Below are positions 17,294-26,022 of a DNA stretch of 33,367 nt, piece by piece. A program made the position numbers and the translations under genes. The notes under the pieces were generated by a model. That model did no database searches. It was not told where the DNA came from and was given only the letters and a program-made list of their open reading frames with translations. This DNA is from Candidatus Poseidoniales archaeon (lineage in GTDB: Archaea; Thermoplasmatota; Poseidoniia; Poseidoniales; Poseidoniaceae): assembly GCA_003602645.1 (NCBI GenBank), contig QQSI01000009.1, positions 1 to 33,367 on the forward strand. The letters are read 5' to 3'. The number at the start of each line of letters is the position of its first letter. Within the stretch, counting starts at the first letter, position 1.

Positions 17294-17890
17294 TCAATCG
17301 AAGAACAACAATGCTTCCTCAAGGACGGTTTCGTTGGCCCAGTAGGTCTTGGATTGCCAAACTATTGCGCCGCTTTCATCGATCAGTTGCAAGGTTGGCG
17401 TGCTCGGGTTTCCATACGCTTCATAGAGAGGATATCCGGTATCAACTCCGGTCTCAAATTCATAGGTAGGTGTGTCCACCTCGGGAACCACGACCGTCCA
17501 AGGTGTGTAGTAAGATGTGTTGGTATCATCAGCAAAGGTCTCCATGACATCTTCTGTCGTTTCGAAGAGTGCCCATCGATGAACGCTCACTACGCTGATG
17601 TTTGTGCTGTTGAACCCACCTTCGTCCATTGTAGCCCGAATCAGTTCGGTCCAATCATGGCAACCCGAACAGCCCGCACCGACCCACAGCACCAATGATG
17701 GTCCTTCTGAGAGGTGTTGTTTGAGGTTGAAGGTTGCTCCGCCATCTTCGCTACGGTCGAGCGTTGGTGCCTCGAAGGACATGTGAATCGGCGGATTTTC
17801 TCCTCGTTCTACCTCAATCGATTCTGGGGCAATACAACCGGTACAGAGGCTGAGGGTGACGCCGATGAGAACCAGAAGGTCATACCGCAT
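17294..17890 (-). CDS. Thioredoxin-fold lipoprotein (CSGC active site)
   Basis: From MRYDLLVLIGVTLSLCTGCIAPE (lipobox-like LCTGC) with LVLWVGAGCSGCHDWTELI and GNPSTPTLQLIDESG. Start overlaps the end of crtI by 11 nt; an alternative Met is at 17902. Confidence 0.75.
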   Translation of the reverse strand: MRYDLLVLIGVTLSLCTGCIAPESIEVERGENPPIHMSFEAPTLDRSEDGGATFNLKQHLSEGPSLVLWVGAGCSGCHDWTELIRATMDEGGFNSTNISVVSVHRWALFETTEDVMETFADDTNTSYYTPWTVVVPEVDTPTYEFETGVDTGYPLYEAYGNPSTPTLQLIDESGAIVWQSKTYWANETVLEEALLFFD

Positions 17891-19490
17891 GGCCTTCACC
17901 ATTGGCGGTGCCCCGGGCTCTAGGTTGAGCGCTTTGGCGGGAGGCAACCTTCGGTCGCTTGACATCTTTGAACCACGTGTCAACGCCGTTCCAATCGGGG
18001 CGCATGCCGAGGTCGGCGAGGACAAGCTTGCTGCTGATTCTTGCGCTTTCAAAGATGGTTGGTAGGCCGCTTCCGGGGTGGGTGCCTCCTCCGACGATGT
18101 AGAGGTTGTTTGCCTCCTCAAATCGGTTGTGTGGGCGTCGCCACAGCATTTGTTTGAGGTCGTGAGTCAAGTTGAATACAGCCCCTCGATAAATATCCGA
18201 AGCACCCCAGTCGTCGGGTGTGATGATGGTTTCAGAAACGATGTGATCGGCGATGTCATCGTAACCGAGTTTGGCCAGTTGCTTCACAATGGTTTCACGG
18301 AAATCACCTTTAATATCGTCCCAGACAATGCTTTCGTGTTGGTTTGGCACGGGTACGAGAACGTAGATCGTCGAGTGACCATCTGGCGCTAGGGAATCGT
18401 CTGTGATGGATGCGTTTTGGACATACACCGATGGGTCTTCCCAGGTCAGGCGATGGTTGGTAATGTCCCTCAAATTTTCCTCGTATGCGGAGGAAGCGTA
18501 AATTTGGTGGTGGGGCAACTCGTATTCTTTGTCGACGCCCAGATAAAGCATGAATGTGGAACATGAATACCCCTTTTTCTCGAGTTTCTTATTGCTCCAT
18601 TTCTTCCGCTTTTCATCTGGGACGAGGGTGGTCATTGCGTGAGCAAAGTCGGCGTTGACCACGACTTTGTCTGCCATAATTTCTTGACCTTCGATTCGAA
18701 CGCCAGTGACTGTTTTGCCCTCATAAATGAGGGATTTGACAGGCGTGTTAAGTCGGATGTCGACGCCCATGCTTTCGGCAATCTCGCCCATTCGAGCGGT
18801 GATGCTTCCCAAACCGCCCTTGGCGTGGAAAATACCGTGCTCATACTCAAGGAATGCGAGGATGGTGAACAAGGAGGGTGCGTGGAATGGACTCATCCCG
18901 AGGTATTTTGTTTGAAACGACATGGCGAGTCGAACTCTTTCATCGTCGAAGTGCTTGCCGAGGTCGCCCGCAACGCTGGCCCATGGTTTGAGAACGGTTG
19001 CAACTCGCATGGCTCGCTTTGTGAGCACGTCCCTTGGGCTCGACCACGGAGTCTGAAGGCACTGCTTGGAAAGATCGAGTTTCTTTCGGTTTTGCTTTAC
19101 GTAATTCTTGAACCCGTTTGCGTTTTTGTCTCCAGCAAGTTCTCGAATACGTTCTGTCATTTCTTCGAGGTTGCTGGTTGCGTCAATATGGCCGCCAGCG
19201 CCGAACACGAGTCGGTACATTGGGTCCAATGGCATGAGACCAAGTTCCTTGTGAGCATCCAATCCGATGGCTTTGAAAATTTCTTCAATGACCTCGGGGT
19301 AATGGAAAAAAGTTGGCCCTCGGTCAAATGTGTATCCGTCTTTCTTGAACAGGCGAGTTCGACCACCCACGGCATCGGCTTTTTCGAGGACGGTGACATC
19401 AACGCCTGAATGTGCGAGGAGGAGGGCAGAGGCAAGGCCACCGGGCCCTGAACCTACAATGACGGCGGTTGGAGTTTTAGTGCTGGACAT
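17880..19490 (-). CDS. crtI: Phytoene desaturase-like FAD-dependent oxidoreductase (CrtI family)
   Basis: MSSTKTPTAVIVGSGPGGLASALLLAHSGVDVTVLEKADAVGGRTRLF...FDRGPTFFHYPEV...NNLYIVGGGTHPGSGLPTIFESARISSKLVL. Confidence 0.85.
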   Translation of the reverse strand: MSSTKTPTAVIVGSGPGGLASALLLAHSGVDVTVLEKADAVGGRTRLFKKDGYTFDRGPTFFHYPEVIEEIFKAIGLDAHKELGLMPLDPMYRLVFGAGGHIDATSNLEEMTERIRELAGDKNANGFKNYVKQNRKKLDLSKQCLQTPWSSPRDVLTKRAMRVATVLKPWASVAGDLGKHFDDERVRLAMSFQTKYLGMSPFHAPSLFTILAFLEYEHGIFHAKGGLGSITARMGEIAESMGVDIRLNTPVKSLIYEGKTVTGVRIEGQEIMADKVVVNADFAHAMTTLVPDEKRKKWSNKKLEKKGYSCSTFMLYLGVDKEYELPHHQIYASSAYEENLRDITNHRLTWEDPSVYVQNASITDDSLAPDGHSTIYVLVPVPNQHESIVWDDIKGDFRETIVKQLAKLGYDDIADHIVSETIITPDDWGASDIYRGAVFNLTHDLKQMLWRRPHNRFEEANNLYIVGGGTHPGSGLPTIFESARISSKLVLADLGMRPDWNGVDTWFKDVKRPKVASRQSAQPRARGTANGEGHAV

Positions 19491-19512
19491 GATTCTCAGT
19501 CCGTGGGGTCTC

Positions 19513-19523
19513 CATATAAAAGG
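19513..19523 (-). promoter_or_regulatory. Putative TATA box of the crtI transcript
   Basis: Reverse-strand CTTTTATATGG about 25-33 nt upstream of the crtI ATG, consistent with a near-leaderless archaeal promoter. Confidence 0.45.
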
Positions 19524-19661
19524 CCGTTTCCGCCCTTGAATCACAACGCAGAAAATCACTGATTGAAACGGTGCTAAAGCGAACTCAAGCGGGGCGGTGA
19601 TAAGCATCTTAAGGAGGCTGTGGTTGGGGCAAATCACAGCCTTAGGTTGTGCGGTGATACC

Positions 19662-20912
19662 ATGAGCGACTGGAGTTCAAAGAATCCATACATGTCTGAA
19701 ATCACAGAGAATTACATTCTCAACGGTGAAGGCTCGAGAAAAGAAACTCGCCACATTGTGTTCGATTTGGGTGATTCCGGCTTGGATTACAAAGTAGGCG
19801 ATGCTCTTGGTGTGATTGCTGAAAACCCACCACACATCGTGGAAGAACTGATTGAGGTTCAAGGCTGGGACCGTGAGACGATCGTGGAAACTCACAACGG
19901 AGAGCGTGACCTCTACACCGCACTCAAAAAGGACTTCGAAGTGCACCTAGCAAACAAAAAATTCGTTCAATCACTCGCCCACAAAGTGGTTTCAAGTGGC
20001 ATGCGCATCTCTCTCTCAATCGTATCAAGATCCCGAAACGGCCAAGAGTGGACAGCAAGCGATGCTCAAGCCCTTCCACCCGGTCTTGCTCCGAACCAAC
20101 CCTCGGACGATCCAGTGGCTAAGGTCGAGGCATTGGTTGATGATGCGAAAGCTGTTGAAGACTACCTTTGGACTCGAGATTACATTGACATCATGCGAGA
20201 ATTTGATGTGAAGTACTCCCCACAAGAATTTTTGGAACTCGCAGATCGATTGAAGCCACGTCTCTATTCAATCGCTTCATCCCATGATGCACACCCAGGT
20301 TTTGTTGAGTTGACCGTTGGAATCGTTCGATTCGAATACAACAACAGACCACGAGGGGGCCTCTGCACGCAGTTCATGGCTGATGAAATTGACACATCAG
20401 GGACTCCAATCGGCGTTTTCATGTCCCCAACAAAGTCGTTTATTCTACCAGAAGACAAGAGCACGGACATCATCATGGTCGGGCCAGGAACTGGGATTGC
20501 ACCGTTCCGGGCGTTCATGGAGCAGCGTGTCTTCGACGGTGGAGAAGGCCGCAATTGGTTATTCTTTGGTGACCAATCAGCAAAGACCGAGTTCTATTAC
20601 AAGGAAACCATTGAGGGTTGGATGGACAGCGGCGACCTATACAGGTTTACGACCGCGTGGTCAAGAGACCAAGAAGAGAAAATTTACGTTCAACATCGGC
20701 TCAAAGAACACGGTGCAGAAATATGGGAGTGGTTTGAAAACGGTGCGTATTTCTACATCTGTGGCGACAAACAATACATGGCTAAAGACGTGCACCGTGC
20801 GCTCATTTCAATCGCAGAGGAACACGGTGGTATGAGCAATGAAGAGGCAACACATTTCATCGAGAAAACGATGATGCGTGAACAAAAGCGCTACCTCAGA
20901 GATGTCTACTGA
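19662..20912 (+). CDS. CysJ/cytochrome-P450-reductase-like FAD/NADPH oxidoreductase lacking the flavodoxin domain
   Basis: RLKPRLYSIASS (FAD), GGLCTQFMAD, VGPGTGIAPFRAFMEQR (NADPH), and C-terminus EQKRYLRDVY as in CysJ. No N-terminal FMN domain. ATG at 19662 preferred over 19620. Confidence 0.8.
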   Translation: MSDWSSKNPYMSEITENYILNGEGSRKETRHIVFDLGDSGLDYKVGDALGVIAENPPHIVEELIEVQGWDRETIVETHNGERDLYTALKKDFEVHLANKKFVQSLAHKVVSSGMRISLSIVSRSRNGQEWTASDAQALPPGLAPNQPSDDPVAKVEALVDDAKAVEDYLWTRDYIDIMREFDVKYSPQEFLELADRLKPRLYSIASSHDAHPGFVELTVGIVRFEYNNRPRGGLCTQFMADEIDTSGTPIGVFMSPTKSFILPEDKSTDIIMVGPGTGIAPFRAFMEQRVFDGGEGRNWLFFGDQSAKTEFYYKETIEGWMDSGDLYRFTTAWSRDQEEKIYVQHRLKEHGAEIWEWFENGAYFYICGDKQYMAKDVHRALISIAEEHGGMSNEEATHFIEKTMMREQKRYLRDVY

Positions 20913-20977
20913 TACCAGGCTGCTTTCCTTATGGCACCCGAGTGGCGCCACCGAAACCAACAATGTTACTTTCATCC

Positions 20978-20983
20978 TTTTTT
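20978..20983 (+). terminator. Oligo-T tract in the convergent intergenic region
   Basis: CCTTTTTTGTC about 65 nt after the stop of the CysJ-like gene; archaeal termination commonly uses oligo-T. Confidence 0.35.
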
Positions 20984-21004
20984 GTCAAATCATCCACATT
21001 CTGC

Positions 21005-21466
21005 TCAATTGGGAAGCGAAACACTGACGACTGGAATCAATCGCTTGTGGGCAGCATCTTCCATTCGCTTGGTCCACACTGATTCAGGTCCAGGAAATGC
21101 GAGCATATGGGTCGCACGCTCGAGCATACGATCCACTAAACTCGCTTCGGCTTCTGGCCGTCCGCTGTCGTTGGGTTGATTTGGTCGAGGGTTCGACCAT
21201 GCCTCGGTAAAAACGGCCAATGGTATGTTGTTGTTGTCAGCCCAACGTTCGGCGAGATAATCCACTCCGCTTGCACCTCCGAGGATGATCAAGTCTGGGT
21301 AAGCGTTGTACTTGACCCATTCATCAATGGCGTTTTCCAACCATGCGTAATCATAAAATTTTGAATTCCCACAAATCACCAAATTAACAATTCTTCCATC
21401 GTTGTTTAGGTCTCGGCCTGCGAGTCGGTCGAGGGCTTCGGCCCCAGTTTGTTGTGTCGGCGTCAT
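21005..21466 (-). CDS. SLOG-superfamily (YspA/cpYpsA-related, YAcAr-like) nucleotide-binding protein
   Basis: VNLVICGNSKFYDYAWLENAIDEWVKYNAYPDLIILGGASGVDYLAERWADNNNIPLAVFTEAW matches the CGsr..d...v and GGAxGxDxlAexWA pattern. Confidence 0.7.
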   Translation of the reverse strand: MTPTQQTGAEALDRLAGRDLNNDGRIVNLVICGNSKFYDYAWLENAIDEWVKYNAYPDLIILGGASGVDYLAERWADNNNIPLAVFTEAWSNPRPNQPNDSGRPEAEASLVDRMLERATHMLAFPGPESVWTKRMEDAAHKRLIPVVSVSLPN

Positions 21467-21648
21467 GTTTGGCGAACACCGTGAAGAGATATGAAACTTG
21501 CTCTTAATTTACACTTTTTTGGAAGAAAATAAGATTTTTCCACCGTTTTATGTCAATAAAAGATGAATCAAGGACGCACTCTTGCGTTTCCCCTCGCTAT
21601 TCTAATGGGTTCTTTTTGTCCCGTTCAACCGTTGGCATCATAGAGTAA

Positions 21649-21663
21649 TTCCTCTTCGAGGAA
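21649..21663 (+). promoter_or_regulatory. Hairpin overlapping the ribosome-binding region of the biotin carboxylase gene
   Basis: TTCCTC-TTC-GAGGAA ends 2 nt before the ATG at 21666; the purine-rich GAGGAA is in the 3' arm. Confidence 0.4.
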
Positions 21664-21665
21664 CC

Positions 21666-23006
21666 ATGGCGTTCAAGAGAGTGCTGATTGCGAACCGCGG
21701 TGAAATCGCCCTTCGAATCCTCAGAACCTTACGCGACATGGGTATTGAGGCTGCCATCATTCATGGTCGTGAAGACCGTCTATCTTTGCCGGTCCGGCTT
21801 GCTGATGTTGCCTATGCCAACAACAAAGCGAATCCCTTGGACACCTACCTCGATATCGAATCGGTGATTGCTGCGGCTAAGGAAATGGAATGCGATGCAG
21901 TCCATCCAGGGTATGGTTTCCTTGCAGAAAACGCAACCTTTGTTCGTCGATTACAGGAGGAGGGCATTACATTCATCGGGCCTTCGGCAGATGTCATCAC
22001 ATTGCTTGGAGACAAAATCGAGGCGAGAGCGGCTATGGAAGCTGCTGGTCTACCCACGGCTAAGGGTTCATCCGAGCCAATCTCTTCTCCCCTTGTCGCT
22101 TCTGAACTGGCCAACGAAATTGGCTACCCTGTGATCATCAAGGCTGCAGCCGGTGGTGGTGGTATAGGTATGCAGATCGTTGAGGAATCATCCCAATTCG
22201 AAAGTGCCCTAAAGTTGTGTCAATCGAGAGCAAAATCAGCCTTTGGGGACGAACGAGTGTTTGTGGAAAAGTACATCCAAGGCGCCCAACACGTCGAATT
22301 CCAAGTCCTGGGTGATGGCAAAAATGCGATTCATTTTGGTGAGCGGTTTTGCTCGATTCAAAGACGGCATCAAAAATTGGTCGAAGAGGGTCCATGGCTT
22401 GATGACGCAAAGCGGAAAGAAATCGGTGAACTTGTTTGCCGTGGAGCAGAATCTGTTGGTTACAAAGGACTTGCGACTTTCGAATTCCTTCGAGATGCCA
22501 ATGGAGATTTTTACTTCTTGGAGGTGAATCCTCGGGTCCAAGTTGAACACACAGTCACCGAACTGATCACCGGCTATAACTTAGTTGAACTTGGCGTACG
22601 GGTGGCGCAGGGCGAGTCACTTCCGGTGACACAAGAAGACATCAAATGGAACGGTCATGCCATACAATGCCGTTTGAACGCAGAGGACCCAAAGAAGTTC
22701 ATTCCAAGTCCGGGACGCCTTTGGGAGTGCCATTTCCCCTCAGGCTACGGGGTTCGAGTGGACACCCATGCTCACCCAGGTTACGATATGCCAGGTTGCT
22801 TTGATTCCTTATTGGCCAAATTACTGGTGTGGGGCAGGGACCGTGAAGATGCAGTACGCCGCATGAGAACAGCCTTGGATGAAACGATGATTACCGGTGT
22901 TGAGCACCTTATTCCGCTTCACCGAAGGATCATGGATGAGAAGGATTTCTTGAACAGGAACATTACCATTCAGTACATCGATATGCACCAAGAATTGCTC
23001 GGATAG
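21666..23006 (+). CDS. accC: Acetyl/propionyl-CoA carboxylase, biotin carboxylase subunit
   Basis: KRVLIANRGEIALRILRTLRDMGIEA, HPGYGFLAEN, GYPVIIKAAAGGGGIGM, FCSIQRRHQKLVEEGPW, FLEVNPRVQVEHTVTE: canonical biotin carboxylase. Confidence 0.95.
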   Translation: MAFKRVLIANRGEIALRILRTLRDMGIEAAIIHGREDRLSLPVRLADVAYANNKANPLDTYLDIESVIAAAKEMECDAVHPGYGFLAENATFVRRLQEEGITFIGPSADVITLLGDKIEARAAMEAAGLPTAKGSSEPISSPLVASELANEIGYPVIIKAAAGGGGIGMQIVEESSQFESALKLCQSRAKSAFGDERVFVEKYIQGAQHVEFQVLGDGKNAIHFGERFCSIQRRHQKLVEEGPWLDDAKRKEIGELVCRGAESVGYKGLATFEFLRDANGDFYFLEVNPRVQVEHTVTELITGYNLVELGVRVAQGESLPVTQEDIKWNGHAIQCRLNAEDPKKFIPSPGRLWECHFPSGYGVRVDTHAHPGYDMPGCFDSLLAKLLVWGRDREDAVRRMRTALDETMITGVEHLIPLHRRIMDEKDFLNRNITIQYIDMHQELLG

Positions 23007-23083
23007 AGTGCCTTGTTTTGCCCTTAAGAATTCTGAACCTTCTTCAGTGATATCTTGAAGTATCTTCTACCGATGGTGTAGGC

Positions 23084-24004
23084 ATGGACGTTCTTCTTGT
23101 CGGTAGCATTGCCTATGATTCCGTGACTTCGCCAGCTGGAAAAGTCGAGCGAGCATTGGGCGGTTCGGCCACCTACGGCGGTTTAGCAAGTTCTTTTCAT
23201 GCAAAGCGACTCGGAATTGGAACCGTCGGATTGGTTGGAGTTGTAGGAAAGGATTTCACGGAAGGCGATCGCGCTATCCTTGCAAGCAACGGTACCGACA
23301 TCTCAGGGATTGAAACCGCTGAGGGTGAAACCTTCCGGTGGGAAGGTGCATACGAAGGTTCGATGGCTGAGGCTGAGACTCATGCAACTTACTTGAACGT
23401 CTTCGAACACTTCCAACCTAAGGTGCCAGCCCATGCCAAAACGCCAAAGGTGACGTTCTGTGCAAACCTCCACCCAGCGCTTCAAGAGAGCGTTTTATCC
23501 CAAACTCAACCCACCCGCCTCTCGATGCTCGACTCGATGAATTTGTGGATTAACATTGCCCGTGAACCTTTGCTTCATGTGATGCAACAGGTGGATCTGA
23601 TCATCATTAATGATGGCGAAGTGCGCATGCTCGCCGAAGATGAAAATCTGGTTCGAGCAGCAGCAACAGTCCGAGCAATGACATCGGTCTCCACCCTAGT
23701 CGTCAAACGAGGAGAGCACGGCGTTCTTGCGTTCCATGGCGATGAAATCATTGCATTACCTGCTTACCCGACCGCAGATGTCCAAGATCCAACAGGGTGC
23801 GGTGATACCTTTGCGGGAACTTTGGCGGCCTACATCGCCTCTGGCGAAGGGATGTTAGAACGAGGGGAATTACGCAATGCTTTGATTGCCGCAACAGTGT
23901 CTGCGAGTTTCACCCTCCAATCCTTCGGTGTTGAATCGCTCAAGTCCATGACAGCAGATGCATTCGAAGAGCGCGTGGCTCGATTTGAAAGCATCTTGAG
24001 TTGA
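23084..24004 (+). CDS. PfkB-family carbohydrate/nucleoside kinase
   Basis: ALGGSATYGGLA N-terminal glycine motif; PTADVQDPTGCGDTFAGTLAAYI (PfkB signature with catalytic Asp). Confidence 0.88.
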   Translation: MDVLLVGSIAYDSVTSPAGKVERALGGSATYGGLASSFHAKRLGIGTVGLVGVVGKDFTEGDRAILASNGTDISGIETAEGETFRWEGAYEGSMAEAETHATYLNVFEHFQPKVPAHAKTPKVTFCANLHPALQESVLSQTQPTRLSMLDSMNLWINIAREPLLHVMQQVDLIIINDGEVRMLAEDENLVRAAATVRAMTSVSTLVVKRGEHGVLAFHGDEIIALPAYPTADVQDPTGCGDTFAGTLAAYIASGEGMLERGELRNALIAATVSASFTLQSFGVESLKSMTADAFEERVARFESILS

Positions 24005-25681
24005 TTATAAATCAAGGCGTGGTAAACCGGAAACTCCAGCGGTTGCTTTGTGCTTCTCGACGGATTCGGTCAATTCCTCAAAGGAGAGTTCCTCGAGATT
24101 CAATGTCTTTTCTTGTTCCTGGCGTTCCTGGTAAATTTGCTCCACGATCGAACTGCGTCGAGTGATATGGCTTTGCAAGCGTTCAGCTTCCTCGGGCGGT
24201 AGGGCACCTCCGTTCAATTCTGAAAGGTTGGAAACGCTGTTGATGATTTCTTCCTGCAATGTATGAGCGGAGCGCTCACGTAATTCTTGACCAGTCTCTG
24301 TCTCTCCTGTCGATGAATTTCTGGAAGATTGGGTGCCGGTTAGGAACTTTCCAGCAATGGCTGCATTTCGATTGATGCCGTCAAAGAACGAGCGCACTCT
24401 CGAAGAACCCCCTTGCGCACTGCTTCGTCGAATCCAACGTGGGTGAGAGAAACTCGACTCACGCGGGCGCATTATGTATCGGTTGATCTTGCTTTGAGGA
24501 ACGGTTGATCGCGGCTCTTGCACCAACTCAGCCTCAAGTGGTTCCTCAACTCTTGCTGTACTGACAAGCGATTGTGGGGGTTCAATCGCCAACTCATCAA
24601 GTTCTTCTTCAAACGGAAGAAGCGAGGGGTCAAACTCAACTGTCGATTGGGTTACAGATGGATTTTGTTGAGGCACATGGGCTCCTTCTGGACCGACAAA
24701 ACTGGGCAGGAACTCAGACGGCGCTTGGCTCGGAGTGCCCACACTGTGCCTGTGTGATAGTTCGGGATTTACTTGTGCAATTTGACTGAAGGACCGACTT
24801 ACCTCCGGTGGTTGCGCAACTGGGTATGGGTGAGATGGATGATGGTCGTACCTCGGTTCAACGAGAGGAGCATCCACTCCATGCACGCTGCGTCGAATGC
24901 GGGCGTTCGCCCTACCTCGCTCGATTAAACCGTGATTCAAGTCAAGATTTGGTAACATTGGCTCTTGCTCACCAAACATCCAGCCTTCAGTCTCTGGTTC
25001 ACCAAAGTCAAGATCGAGTGGCTTTTCATCACCGTGGAAATTCAGCGGCGCGTCAATCATAGCATTCGCTTCCTCATCGCCGTGGTTTGTGATCAATGCT
25101 GCAATCGCAAGTGGAGATTCGATGTGGACCGGTTCAACGGGAATGAGCCTCTGTGCTTGGGAGCGTGGAAAATCCACATCACGCTGCAATTGATCAAGAC
25201 CAAGCCTCGCCTGTTCCAACGACATTCCATCAGTCAACCGAGAATGAAGCTCACACAATCGCATTAACACGGCGTCGTTACCGGTCATCATGTGACAATC
25301 ATGGGCTTGAGTTTCTATGATGAGCATTGGCCTTTTGATACCGAATCTACCGATAATGCAAAGCAATCCAATGCCGATAGTGATGAGTTGTGAAGTCGTG
25401 CCAAACACCATACCACGGTATCCTATCCACAACATCACGAGGCCTAAAACTGCATATCCGTTTGGCACAAAGGGCTTTTTGGTGTGGTTCATTCTCATGA
25501 CCCAATCATGAGAAATAACGGTGCTATGGCCTGATTTTTGCTCGATTGAAAGCTTGCGCTCATTGACCACGACGTGTACCCTTCCGGGTGTTCCAACTAA
25601 GTGCAGTCCGTTGAAGACTTCAGAGTCTTCTGCACTTTGTGGACCTTCCTCCTGTCCAATGATGCGCATCCCAACGCGCAA
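24005..25681 (-). CDS. Large hypothetical membrane-anchored protein with a long disordered cytoplasmic region
   Basis: 558-aa ORF. TM pair NGYAVLGLVMLWIGYRGMVFGTTSQLITIGIGLLCIIGRFG, low-complexity Pro/Glu/Ser-rich middle, helical acidic C-terminus. The annotated start is TTG; an ATG start is possible at 25669. Confidence 0.65.
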   Translation of the reverse strand: MRVGMRIIGQEEGPQSAEDSEVFNGLHLVGTPGRVHVVVNERKLSIEQKSGHSTVISHDWVMRMNHTKKPFVPNGYAVLGLVMLWIGYRGMVFGTTSQLITIGIGLLCIIGRFGIKRPMLIIETQAHDCHMMTGNDAVLMRLCELHSRLTDGMSLEQARLGLDQLQRDVDFPRSQAQRLIPVEPVHIESPLAIAALITNHGDEEANAMIDAPLNFHGDEKPLDLDFGEPETEGWMFGEQEPMLPNLDLNHGLIERGRANARIRRSVHGVDAPLVEPRYDHHPSHPYPVAQPPEVSRSFSQIAQVNPELSHRHSVGTPSQAPSEFLPSFVGPEGAHVPQQNPSVTQSTVEFDPSLLPFEEELDELAIEPPQSLVSTARVEEPLEAELVQEPRSTVPQSKINRYIMRPRESSFSHPRWIRRSSAQGGSSRVRSFFDGINRNAAIAGKFLTGTQSSRNSSTGETETGQELRERSAHTLQEEIINSVSNLSELNGGALPPEEAERLQSHITRRSSIVEQIYQERQEQEKTLNLEELSFEELTESVEKHKATAGVSGLPRLDL

Positions 25682-25849
25682 AGGGTGCCTTGTGGGTTAT
25701 CAAACCACCGACAAAAGTCAAGCAAAGGCCCGTTGAAATCGTACCCTTTTTTCTTCGCCGAACCCCCCATTATGGCCACTTTCCATGGATGGCACACCCC
25801 GTCAGGGCGTTCACTTAAATGGCAGAGGGGGGCTTCCAATTTGAGAGTC

Positions 25850-26020
25850 ATGGCTGAGATCATCGGGGAAGTGTTGGCAGGAGAACTAGGCGAAAAGGTG
25901 ATGGAATCTGTTGGTGAAACCGCTGAACGTTGGTCGAAGCGGTGGTGGTGGGTCATTGTTCGTTGGACCGTTCTTATCGCACCTTTCGTTGCAATCGCAA
26001 TCTACTACTTTGTGCTTTGA
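25850..26020 (+). CDS. Small single-TM protein of unknown function
   Basis: MAEIIGEVLAGELGEKVMESVGETAERWSKRWWWVIVRWTVLIAPFVAIAIYYFVL: amphipathic N-terminus and C-terminal TM. Internal Met of ORF 25601..26020. Confidence 0.5.
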   Translation: MAEIIGEVLAGELGEKVMESVGETAERWSKRWWWVIVRWTVLIAPFVAIAIYYFVL

Positions 26021-26022
26021 TT

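Noticed and set aside
18639-19409. 256-aa ORF on + strand antisense to crtI
   Set aside because: Shadow ORF: the opposite strand encodes a clear CrtI-family protein; the translation has no recognisable motifs and is Cys/His/Val-rich.
21176-21205. tRNA T-loop-like GGTTCGA string (also near 22750)
   Set aside because: No acceptor stem, anticodon arm or CCA context; each is within a coding region (SLOG, accC).
25597-25956. 119-aa minus-strand ORF in the 25.6-26.0 kb gap
   Set aside because: No homology-like motifs; overlaps both the better-supported 56-aa + strand gene and the N-terminus of the 558-aa protein.
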